A stretch of DNA of 30,066 nucleotides. Origin: Mansonella perstans. Its lineage: Eukaryota > Nematoda > Chromadorea > Rhabditida > Onchocercidae. The stretch's first letter is position 1; the number at the start of each line of letters is the position of its first letter. Below, piece by piece: positions 21,780 through 29,614 of this stretch. Position numbers and translations under genes: made by a program. The notes under the pieces were generated by a model. It worked only from the letters and a program-made list of their open reading frames with translations. It ran no database searches and was not told where the DNA came from. The DNA is taken from NCBI GenBank assembly GCA_037074765.1, contig JBAMDO010000378.1:1-30066 (forward strand), written 5' to 3'.

Positions 21780-22733
21780 CAATACATCAAAACGTTACCA
21801 TCTTGCATCATAACCGCTCCAACATCATCATCTACGGTAACGCTGTTTCCACAAACCGTTGCTGCAACATTTGATAGCCTAAATCAATCACAAAATTTCT
21901 GCAATACATCATCATCAGCATTTTATCCGCTGTCAGGAGGAGGATACACAACGACAACATTGATACCAACCTGTGAAGCACAAGGAACATTTGTGAATCA
22001 TCCTAATACAAATATTTCTACTAGAATTTATTTTCGTCAACAGTATTCTAATTTTCAACCTTCTGCTACAGCTGCTGTAGCAGCCGCTACTTTAATTTCT
22101 GATAATATTGTTAAAAATACTGGTATCACCGGTATTCCACTTAACATTGGTAATAAACGTAAATCATCAACGATTTACGGTAATACAACAGATAGCAAAT
22201 TATATCGTAGCAATAATCATTTTACTACTATATCTGATTTACTACCATCATCTACAACATCAGTGAATCCGAAAAAAACGTATTTGAAATTTGACGATAG
22301 TCAATTTTCTGATACTAGATCGGAAATTCCACCAACAGCTCATTCATTTGTAGCCGCATGTATGGCAGCATCACCTATCAGACCGATAATTGGTCAGCAG
22401 CAATCACAACAACAACTTATTGTCGCTACTGATATTAGCAATCGTCATCAGTGTCGTAATCATCATCATCTTCAGCAACAACAACAACATCATCATCATC
22501 ATTATCATCATCGTCGTTCGAACGTCAACGAACAATCATCTCGAATTGCTGTCACATCATCATCATCATCATCATCAACTGCTCTCAGTCTACAAGAATC
22601 TACCTATAATAGACGACAACATTCATCTATGGATCAGGTGCGACATTCGCAGCAATCACAATCGCAACAAGAATCACAGGAACAAATGGTATTAGCTCTA
22701 ATGGATAATACCATAAATACTTCAGTATATTAA
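21780..22733 (+). CDS. Ser/Gln/His-rich exon, partial, unidentified
   Basis: This frame is open from just after a TAA at 21777 to a TAA at 22731-22733 (317 codons). It has no in-frame ATG until 22362, so the true left edge is either an unseen acceptor or a sequence error. Composition is far richer in C and G than the surroundings and reads as real protein: Thr/Ser-rich first, then a mixed central part with GIPLNIGNKRKSS and KTYLKFDDSQFSD, then Gln and His runs (about 22396-22515), a Ser run (22554-22580) and a Gln/Ser-rich tail. No folded domain is recognised; it looks intrinsically disordered. Two GT donors fall in phase 0 (after CAG at 22637 and after ATG at 22688). Either could join the phase-0 acceptor at 23631 of the ptb gene, giving a disordered N-terminus upstream of RRM2. 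Otherwise it is a terminal exon; AATAAA occurs at 22964-22969. Coding status is fairly sure; gene membership is not. Confidence 0.6.
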   Translation, partial: QYIKTLPSCIITAPTSSSTVTLFPQTVAATFDSLNQSQNFCNTSSSAFYPLSGGGYTTTTLIPTCEAQGTFVNHPNTNISTRIYFRQQYSNFQPSATAAVAAATLISDNIVKNTGITGIPLNIGNKRKSSTIYGNTTDSKLYRSNNHFTTISDLLPSSTTSVNPKKTYLKFDDSQFSDTRSEIPPTAHSFVAACMAASPIRPIIGQQQSQQQLIVATDISNRHQCRNHHHLQQQQQHHHHHYHHRRSNVNEQSSRIAVTSSSSSSSTALSLQESTYNRRQHSSMDQVRHSQQSQSQQESQEQMVLALMDNTINTSVY

Positions 22734-23630
22734 TACTAAAATACTTATCATTCACAGCATATTACTAAAATACTTAAAATACTTAAAAAAATTCCCAAAA
22801 TCAAATCCAGTCAATTTTTTTTTTTGCAAATTTAATATTAATTTATTTATGAAAATTTGTTGATTAAATTTAAGCTCCTAACATCATCATATCATCATAT
22901 ATTATCTTTTTTCAGGTTCGAAAATTTAATTGTCGTATTAAATTTCTAACTTAATTTTAATTGAATAAATTTTTGCAAATCCTTAGCTAATTATTGCTAT
23001 AATGATAGACATAGCTAGTGTATTGAATGAATAATGATTCTGATAATTTAACTTAACAATTCCTAATGGAAAAAGTTTATTTCATTCGAAAATAACTTTT
23101 TTTTTGAGGGAGAAAACTTTAAGCTAATAAAAAATTCATTTATTTCATTTGAACTAAATGAATTTATATGTTTTGTGTGTATGTGTGTATGTGTGTATGT
23201 GTGTATGTGTGTATGTGTGTGTGTGTGTGTTGTGTGTGTGTGCATGTGTATCTATGTATACATGTATGTGTGTATGATGTCAGTTAACTGAATTTTCAAT
23301 TGAAAACTGCATAGTTGAGAAATTTGTGCTTTTTTTTCTTTAAATTCAAGAATATCATTTATTAGTGATGATATTAGAAATATGTCCAGCTAGATAGGGC
23401 GAGTTGATTGACCATATAGGAAATGACCAGTCTAATAAAACAAAAAAGATAATAATTTTATAAATTTTGAAATAACTTTGAAAGATTAAAATTTTTAGAT
23501 TCAGATATTTCCTTCATTTATCTATCAAATGAATAACCATTGGAATGAAAGCAATTCTTTTTTTCTTCTTTAGAAGCAAATGAATTAGAAGAAAGTGAAT
23601 TTAAATTGAAATTTGTTTTTTTTTTTTCAG
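22734..23630 (+). other. Intron or intergenic sequence before RRM2 exon
   Basis: AT-rich, with a GT/TATG microsatellite at 23174-23277 and an AATAAA at 22964. I searched it for RRM1-type coding sequence and found none. It ends in a strong acceptor, a 15-T run interrupted by one g followed by cag at 23628-23630. Confidence 0.6.
23174..23277. repeat. GTAT/GT microsatellite
   Basis: Interrupted gtgtat and gtgt units within the sequence upstream of the first ptb exon. The minus-strand His/Thr frame here is an artefact. Confidence 0.9.
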
Positions 23631-23850
23631 GCATCAAATTTGCTTGTTTTGGGTAATGGTTCAACAGCTAGCAGTACTGGTCCAATTAATACATTTGCAT
23701 TGGATATTTCGGCTTGCACCCAACAACAACCAAATTCCGTATTACGTGTTATCATCGAGAATATGCTGTATCCGGTAACTCTCGATGTGCTTTATCAAAT
23801 ATTCTCCAGATATGGCAAAGTTCTTCGAATTATTACATTTAATAAAAATA
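23631..23850 (+). CDS. ptb-1: ptb exon: RRM1-RRM2 linker and start of RRM2
   Basis: 220 nt, phase 0 to 1. The acceptor is T-rich followed by cag; the donor is AAAAATA|GTTAGA. Residues 1-36 are a Ser/Thr/Gln linker (begins [12 protein letters not shown]). From residue 37, [20 protein letters not shown] matches RRM2 beta-1 and helix-1, and the exon ends in beta-2/3 at IITFNKN. The unspliced frame stops at 23853-23855, so splicing is required. Confidence 0.93.
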
Positions 23851-26800
23851 GTTAGAATTTTTTCCTCTTTTTTTTTTTTTTTTTTTGAACTTTTAATATA
23901 CAAATATATTTTATTAGAATAGATCAATGCAAATTAATCGATATATATATATTTGATATCAAAAATTAGCTACCACGGTGCAAAAATAAATAACAAAATA
24001 TTACTTTCTTTGTTAACAGCAAAACAATTAGTTATTATTTTTATTCTTTTAATTATGCAAAAAAACATAAGATATAATTGTATAGCAGATGGATAATGTT
24101 ATCATAATAAAAATCTCGTTAACATTCTAAATCATTTATTTTTTTTTTCCAATCCGAATGAATAGACACAGCTGCACATATATACACATTAGTTAAATTA
24201 TCCAAATTAATTTTTTCTTTTCTATAAGGAATGCTTTATAATATATAGCATAGAAATCGTTTTAATTAATTACTTCTTTGAACAGTTTAACCATTAGTTT
24301 TAGTTATCTATGAACGAATTTTAAAATACGAAAAAAAAAAATAGACCACCAAGAAAGAATAATGACAATAATGAAAATTAATTGAATTAGTTTAATTAAT
24401 TACAAAGTTTGTTTAAGCACATAGCTAAAAACTTCAAACTATCATTAATTAATATTCATTTAATGAATATATTCTTACCATAAAGAATTTTAATGAATTA
24501 ATTTAATTAAAGTAAATGAGAAGCAATATTTCTTGTTGTGTTCTTTTTTTTATTTCAGATACATTTCAAGCATTGATACAACTTAGTGAAGCAAATAGCG
24601 CCCAATTAGCACGACAATCATTAGATGGCCAAAATGTTTATAATGGATGTTGTTGTCTTCGTATTGATTACAGTAAACTTGCTACACTTAACGTTAAATA
24701 TAACAATGATAAAAGTCGTGATTATACCAATCCAAATTTACCATCCGGTGAATTAACACTTGAACAACAACTTAGTCTTGGTTTGTTTTTTTTTTCGAAG
24801 TAAAAAAAATTAGACAAAAATATTTTGTAGCATCGAACTAGGAATTAGATGGCTATAAGTGTGTGTACAGTAAATGTTGTTTTGTTTTTGTATATTGATT
24901 GCAGCTCAATAAAACTTTATAATAGAATTTACAAATAAAAGTTATGACAAAATAAAATTTAATTAAAAATTAGTAAGTGAAATATATTTAAGCTATCTAC
25001 GATTTAATGCAGACGTTTTGCAATTAATTAAATTCCTTTTTAAATTTTATTGACTGTTTTTTTTTTTTTTTTGTTTTTTGTAATCCAATAATTAATTTAC
25101 TTATTCGTTTTGATGATAAAATGGAGAAAAAAATTATTGATAATAATAAATGGAAATCAGAAAACTTTATCACTTTCAGATTTCTCTCTTTCTTTCTTTC
25201 TCTCTTTGTATGCGATTTGAATTTATGTTATTTTTTCAATATATTGATAACAATCTACAATTATCATTGGGAGAATATTTTCAGTATCAGCAGCAACAGG
25301 TGGACAAATGGGTCCAGCAATTGCAACACTTGTGCAATCACCATTTGCATTTCCATTTGGTGCAACAAATCCACAATATGCTTTTCAACAACAAGCTGCA
25401 GCATTTCCGCAAGCTGGTATATTTGAAAAAAAAGAGATATTTTTGAAATTCAAAAAAAAAATTTAATTTTTTTTTTTTTTTTTTACAGATGCATTAGCAT
25501 CACCAACTGGAATTTCACCATTTCTTACTGGTTTAACAACAACACTTGCATCCGGTGCAACAAGTCCGGTAACAGCAAATGCTGCAATGATTAATGCTAC
25601 CGCTGCAGCATTACGTTTTCCACATGTTAATGTCCTGAATATATCATCTGTTATACTTGTCTCAAATCTTAATGAAAATGTTAGTATTATTTGATTTTCA
25701 AAAATTTTTCAATTTTTTTTTTTTTTTTTAAATAATTGGCTACATTGAAATACATTGAACTTTTTGTAACTCTCATAATTTTACCTTTTCTTTTCCCCCC
25801 TTTTTTTTTTTGTTTTCCATACTTGTCAATACTTTGATCTTAATTTATCCATAAATAATAAGTGGCATTTAATCATGCTGAATTAATCGTTCCTCTTATT
25901 TAGTGAAAAATCTTTGTCTCATTTTGGAATATTTTTTGAAATTTTTAAAAAAAAATGAAACCAAAAAAAAAAAAAGAAAATTCCTTTCGAAATCCATAAT
26001 TAATTTCTTAGATATTAAAAATTATCTTACTGAAGATATTTTACTATTTTTTTCTTTTTTTGTTTTTATCAAAGACGCCCCTTATTCTAACATATTGCGC
26101 TAGTTTTCTTCTTTTTTTAAAAAAAAAAAAAAATTTTAATTTCAAACTTTTCTATTTTTCTGTAAAATAGAATTTTATGTCTTTTTTTCTATTGTTTTTA
26201 TTTTTATTTTTTTTTCTAAATTTCTTTTTACGCTTAAAAACAGACCGACTAAATATAAATGATAGACACATTGCATACACACAGACACAGACACATCACA
26301 TCACACTATCTCTGTCCTATTTTCAGAAAGTTACGCCAGATGCTCTCTTCACTCTTTTCGGTACGTATGCTTGTTTCTCTTTCCTATTTTTTTTTAAACT
26401 CATTTCATTTTCTTTTTTCTTTTTTTTTTTTTTTTTTTGTAAAAATAAATTTCAAACAATAAATTGGGAATTGATTGCATTTCAGGGACGTTAAACGTGC
26501 ATTTGGTAATACTGGTTTGATGATAAGGGTGTAAAAATGTGTCACCCTTTGTTTGACATACATATATTTAATGTCAAATAAATTTTTAATATTTAGGACA
26601 TATTTCAGGATTTAACTTATATTTATCATTCTTGATTACAATCACAATTTATTCATCCTATATCCTTTTTATAGTCAAAAAAAAAAAAAAAAAAAACTTC
26701 GTATGGCAAACAATCAAAAAGAAGAAAAGATGATAATTGAAAATTTTTAAAAAAAAGAAAAATTTTTGAAAAAAAAAAAAAATGTCGTAGAATTTTTTCC

Positions 26801-29614
26801 TTTTTTTTTTTGCTCGAAACTTACCTAAAAAAAATTCATTTAATTCACAGTTTAACCTTTAAAAATTTTTTCATTCCCTATTTTCCTTACATTTTCTAAT
26901 TTTCTATCACTCTCTCTTCCTCTCTCTGTGTGAAATGCATTTTTGGGATTAAATTATTCTTCGAAACATTAAACATCCTGAATTGCTTACTTATTGCTGA
27001 AAAATATAATCGAATAAATTTTATGGGAAAATGAAAACTTCAAAAAAAAAAATTCTTTTTTTTCCTATAAATACGCTTATTATCGTTTCGCTATATTTCT
27101 TCTTTTTTTCCGCTATTCAATAAAAAAAACAACGGAATTTTCCGGAATTTCAAAAAATTATCCGGAATCCGGAAAACTTTCTTTCTCGCTTCTCTTTTTT
27201 CGCATTATCATATTTCATTGATAAAATGAAAAGCTATAACTTTCTATGCAATGCAAAAAACTTTTCTTCTTTTATAGTTATAGTATCGCTTAGAGAGAGA
27301 AAGAGAGAGAGAGAGGGAGAGAGAGAGAGAAAGAAAGAAAGATGCTATTGCTTTATTTTACATTTCATTTTTCCAATAAATTTGAATGAAAAATTTAAAA
27401 AAAAAGAATGAATCTTGCAATTATTCTTTTGATCAATTGTTTTTTTCGGTCAATTAATTGATTAATTAACAAATTTTAAAATGACAAATGTTTATTTCAA
27501 AATGATATGAATAAAAATTTTTATTTTGTAATTTTTTTTTTTTTTTTTTGTTTTAAATTTATGCAAACGTAAAAAAATAATAATGGAAAAAAAGCTTTTT
27601 TTCCTAAAAATTAAAAATAATTGCTTAAAATAAATTTATTAATTAATTTTTTTGTTTTTCTTTTTTTTTGTATTACTTTTTCAGGTGTATACGGTGATGT
27701 ACATCGGGTTAAAATTCTTTTCAATAAGAAAGATAATGCTCTAATACAGTATGCTGAGCCACAACAAGCACAACTTGGTTTATATCATTCCTTTCCTTTT
27801 CTTTTTTTTCAAATTTTTATATCCTTATAAATTGTAATAATATTCATAATCAGTTATTATTAATTTATTATCATTATTTATATTTCTATTATTATTATCG
27901 AATTTATCTTCGGTATCATAGTTATTACTATTGTTATCAAAAAAAAAAAAAACAATGAATCCTTTTTTTCGTTATTTTTTAAAATTTATCGAAACAAGTA
28001 ATAACAAGTAATTGTAAGCTACAGTCACAGTATGAATTTAAATTCAATTCATTTATTAATTATGAATTATTTGGAAATGATCCAATGAGATTTTGTTTGT
28101 CATGTTTGTAAAGCTAAAATACAAAGTTTACAGTTCATTTGCAAAAAATTTAATGCTTATTGAAAATTATTTCAAATTTAAATTTTTATTTCTCTTATAC
28201 AAAATTTGATTTATTTTGATATGATTTATCACATTGCATAATGCCTTCTATATTCATTCTATAACAAATTATTTGCCCAAATAACAATCAGTCCTGATGT
28301 TATATTCCGTTATTTTATTATTATGATTATTGTTTACCATTGTTATTGTTCATCATTATTATCACTATTATTATTAATTGTTAAAATATTTTATTATTGC
28401 TTAAAAAAAATGACAAATTTCTTCCGGAAAATTCAAAAGTTGTCTCCCAAAAAAATTTTTAAGAATTTCAAAATTTTCACGAATTTCAAAAAAAAATTTA
28501 AATTTCAAAAGTGTTCAATTCAAAAATGTTGAAACATTATCATCTTATATTAGTATTCAACAAAATACTTGCCATTTATTATTTTTCATAGTAGTATCTA
28601 CCTCATTTATAACTAATTATCTTTTAGCTATTCAACATCTTGATAAAGTACGCTGGCATGATAAGCAAATACGTGTTGCCACGTCAAAACATAGCAATGT
28701 TCAGATGCCAAAAGAAGGTAATCACTTATTTATATGTACATTCATATTTTATATGTACATTTTTTATGTGTGCGTGTGTGTACGTGTATATACGTGTGTG
28801 TGTCCACGAACTTCAAGATCAAATTGCAAACTTTAAAATTTCTTACTTAAAATTTTTCTGCATTTAAATTTCAGTTGCAGTAATGATATGTATGTGTATA
28901 TAGTTGTGCCTTAAATTGCAGACTTCAAAATTTTTTAAAATTTCTCCGCATTTAATCCCGTTGCACTAATGATATGTCTGTGTATGTGTGTATCTGTGCA
29001 CTTGTGCTTCAAGTTGCAAGCTTCAACATTTTTTACTTAAAACTTTTTTTCACTTAAAAAAAGCATCTAAATTTTTAATTGCAATGTGTGTATGTGTGTA
29101 TGTTTGTGTGCGTCTGATACTTCTGTAAATTAAATTCTTTTGCATCAGTTTAAAAAAAAAGAACCTAATGTAGGACATATTATTGTTCCAAGAAGTAATT
29201 TGAAAATTTGCGTTTTGTTTTGTTTTTTTTTCTGGAAGAGAGAAAAAGAAAAATAAAGAGAAATAGAAAACTTTCTTTTTTTCTCCAATTTTCAAAAAAA
29301 GAAAAAAAAATTTGACGGGACTTTTTGTTAAAGTTGTTTTTTTAGAGGATAATTTCGAAGGAAACAATTTTCCAATTTTTTTAAAACTTAGAAGTAATTT
29401 ATTTTGCAGGACAACCGGATGCTGGGTTAACACGTGATTATTCACAATCTTCATTGCATCGTTTCAAGAAACCTGGCAGCAAGAATTATTTAAATATTTA
29501 TCCACCAAGTTCAACACTTCATCTTTCCAATATTCCACCAAACATTACGGAAGAATTTCTTACAAATGCTTTCGAACAACGTGGCTACATTCCTAAAGGC
29601 TTTAAATTTTTTCC
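23631..29614 (+). CDS. ptb-1: Polypyrimidine-tract-binding protein (partial)
   Basis: Joining the eight exons 23631-23850, 24559-24780, 25285-25416, 25489-25679, 26327-26360, 27685-27777, 28628-28717 and 29410-29614 gives 395 residues in one frame. RRM2 spans about residues 37-118 (VLRVIIENM, then NTFQALIQL). RRM3 spans about 245-322 ([24 protein letters not shown]). RRM4 begins near 363 (LHLSNIPP) and is cut by the window edge. The stretches [20 protein letters not shown] and [10 protein letters not shown] are hallmarks of PTB/hnRNP I. PTB proteins bind CU-rich RNA in the nucleus and cytoplasm and regulate splicing, polyadenylation and mRNA stability. RRM1 and the N-terminus are not found in this window, and the 3' end lies beyond it. 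The symbol follows the nematode orthologue and is inferred from family, not from a search. Confidence 0.95.
23851..24558 (+). other. ptb-1: Intron (708 bp)
   Basis: AT-rich intron with GTTAGA donor and ttttatttcag acceptor. Holds poly-T after the donor, an (AT) tract near 23940, and a near-palindrome ATATTCATT-T-AATGAATAT at 24462-24480. No internal exon is seen. Confidence 0.85.
24559..24780 (+). CDS. ptb-1: ptb exon: rest of RRM2
   Basis: 222 nt, phase 1 to 1, residues 74-147. Joining to the previous exon creates the N of NTFQALIQL, the RNP1 strand. Then [20 protein letters not shown] completes RRM2, and [20 protein letters not shown] is the typical PTB extension after RRM2. The donor is CTTG|GTTTGT; reading on meets a stop at 24801. 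The length is a multiple of three, so skipping would keep frame while destroying RRM2. Confidence 0.95.
24781..25284 (+). other. ptb-1: Intron (504 bp)
   Basis: Donor GTTTGT, acceptor atattttcag. It has a poly-T run near 25058-25073 and a tttctctctttctttctttctctctttg CU-rich patch at 25181-25209 about 80 bp before the acceptor, a plausible PTB-binding tract. Confidence 0.85.
25285..25416 (+). CDS. ptb-1: ptb exon: RRM2-RRM3 linker
   Basis: 132 nt, phase 1 to 1, residues 148-191. Ala/Gln/Pro/Phe-rich disordered linker ([20 protein letters not shown] onward) with no folded domain. It starts with several AG dinucleotides in quick succession (after 25284, 25290, 25293 and 25299) that all keep frame. 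Donor GCTG|GTATAT. In mammals the corresponding linker is alternatively spliced (PTB1/PTB2/PTB4), and this symmetric exon could behave likewise; that is inference. Confidence 0.88.
25417..25488 (+). other. ptb-1: Short intron (72 bp)
   Basis: The only short intron in the gene. Donor GTATAT, poly-T tract, acceptor ttttacag. It is in line with compact nematode introns, unlike its 0.5-1.3 kb neighbours. Confidence 0.88.
25489..25679 (+). CDS. ptb-1: ptb exon: linker and start of RRM3
   Basis: 191 nt, phase 1 to 0, residues 192-255. An Ala/Thr/Ser-rich linker with [14 protein letters not shown] is followed by [13 protein letters not shown], which is beta-1 (RNP2) of RRM3. Donor GAAAAT|GTTAGT. 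It breaks RRM3 immediately before the 34-nt microexon. Confidence 0.94.
25680..26326 (+). other. ptb-1: Intron (647 bp) upstream of microexon
   Basis: Donor GTTAGT, acceptor cctattttcag. Rich in poly-T and CU stretches, with a CA-rich tract just before the acceptor (listed separately). A Phe/Lys-rich frame at 25903-26103 has no splice-site support and is rejected. Confidence 0.85.
26262..26326 (+). promoter_or_regulatory. CA-rich then CU-rich splicing control region
   Basis: About 48 bp of acacag/acacat units (26262-26309) lead into atctctgtcctattttcag at the microexon acceptor. CA-rich RNA is the known target of hnRNP L, a PTB relative, and UCUGUCC/CU-rich RNA suits PTB. The position is right for repressing a weak, short exon. 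Function is inferred; the sequence feature is plain. Confidence 0.55.
26327..26360 (+). CDS. ptb-1: ptb 34-nt microexon in RRM3
   Basis: 34 nt, phase 0 to 1, encoding [11 protein letters not shown] (residues 256-266), helix-1 of RRM3. Acceptor ttttcag, donor TTTCG|GTACGT, a strong site. The preceding exon ends SNLNEN and the next begins GVYGDVHRV, so the joined protein matches PTB without a gap. Because 34 is not a multiple of three, skipping shifts the frame and brings a TAA at 27742-27744, 20 codons into the next exon. Mammalian PTBP1 and PTBP2 have a 34-nt exon at this same place (PTBP1 exon 11), whose PTB-driven skipping triggers mRNA decay. Confidence 0.95.
26525..26578 (+). promoter_or_regulatory. 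Two adjacent intronic stem-loops
   Basis: AAGGGTG/CACCCTT (26525-26531 and 26543-26549), and two bases later TTTGACAT/ATGTCAAA (26552-26559 and 26571-26578), both have perfect stems and 11-nt loops. A compact 5+5 palindrome ACGTT-A-AACGT lies 40 bp before. The patch is less AT-rich than the intron around it. A structured regulatory element is a reasonable guess but is not demonstrated. Confidence 0.4.
27292..27341. repeat. GA-rich microsatellite (intronic)
   Basis: Interrupted gaga/gaaa tract within the intron after the microexon; the Arg/Glu-rich frame over it is not real. Confidence 0.85.
27685..27777 (+). CDS. ptb-1: ptb exon: core of RRM3
   Basis: 93 nt, phase 1 to 1, residues 267-297. 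[20 protein letters not shown] followed by [11 protein letters not shown] contains beta-2, RNP1/beta-3 and the start of helix-2 of RRM3. Donor CTTG|GTTTAT. The same exon holds the out-of-frame TAA (27742-27744) used if the microexon is skipped. Confidence 0.95.
27778..28627 (+). other. ptb-1: Intron (850 bp)
   Basis: Donor GTTTAT, acceptor cttttag (an uncommon TAG rather than CAG). Contains (ATT)n/(TTA)n-rich sequence near 27838-27930 and 28315-28380. No exon seen. Confidence 0.85.
28628..28717 (+). CDS. ptb-1: ptb exon: end of RRM3
   Basis: 90 nt, phase 1 to 1, residues 298-327. [20 protein letters not shown] completes helix-2 and beta-4 of RRM3, followed by [10 protein letters not shown], the conserved start of the short RRM3-RRM4 linker that fixes these two domains back to back in PTB. 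Donor GAAG|GTAATC. Confidence 0.95.
28718..29409 (+). other. ptb-1: Intron (692 bp) with ~98-bp tandem repeat
   Basis: Donor GTAATC, acceptor attttgcag. Carries a GT tract at 28766-28804 and a three-copy repeat at 28811-29115. A purine-rich stretch near 29236-29268 precedes poly-T. No exon seen. Confidence 0.85.
28811..29115. repeat. Degenerate ~98-bp tandem repeat, 3 copies
   Basis: Three related blocks start near 28811, 28909 and 29007. Each opens with (ct)tcaag/aaattgca and an actt(ca/ta)aaa tail, passes through attttttac or a similar run and catttaa, and ends in atatgtatgtgt-type GT sequence. Copies 1 and 2 share ttgca(g/c)taatgatatgt. It is an intronic minisatellite including its own microsatellite tail. 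Confidence 0.75.
29410..29614 (+). CDS. ptb-1: ptb exon: linker and first half of RRM4
   Basis: 205 nt, phase 1 to 2, residues 328-395. [20 protein letters not shown] then [20 protein letters not shown] gives the RRM3-RRM4 linker and RNP2 (LHLSNIP) of RRM4. The exon ends KGFKFF plus two bases (CC). I place the donor at CC|GTTTGT (29615), the same donor type as at 24781. A second GT at 29619 is possible but would add residues unlike the family. Confidence 0.9.

Larger units (their letters stand above)
26361..27684 (+). other. ptb-1: Intron (1324 bp) downstream of microexon
   Basis: The longest intron of the visible gene. Starts gtacgtatg, followed at once by a CU-rich tttctctttcc and long poly-T tracts. 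Holds two adjacent hairpins (26525-26578), a ttccggaattt-type repeat (tccggaatttc, tccggaatcc) near 27138-27173, and a GA tract at 27292-27341. Ends tactttttcag. Confidence 0.85.

Noticed and set aside
22390..22695. Second + frame (101 codons) overlapping the 21780-22733 exon
   Set aside because: It is the out-of-frame reading of the His/Gln/Ser codon runs (giving Ile/Asn/His runs); the other frame is longer and more protein-like.
22905..22930. GGTTCGAAA resembling a tRNA T-loop
   Set aside because: No acceptor stem, D-arm or anticodon arm could be folded around it.
25121..25446. Two overlapping + frames of about 100 codons
   Set aside because: They are wrong-frame readings of the linker exon 25285-25416 joined to intron sequence; the phase set by the flanking exons gives the correct reading.
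26177..26494. Frames across the microexon region (105 and 67 codons)
   Set aside because: Mostly intron; only the 34-nt exon reads as protein when spliced in the phase of its neighbours.
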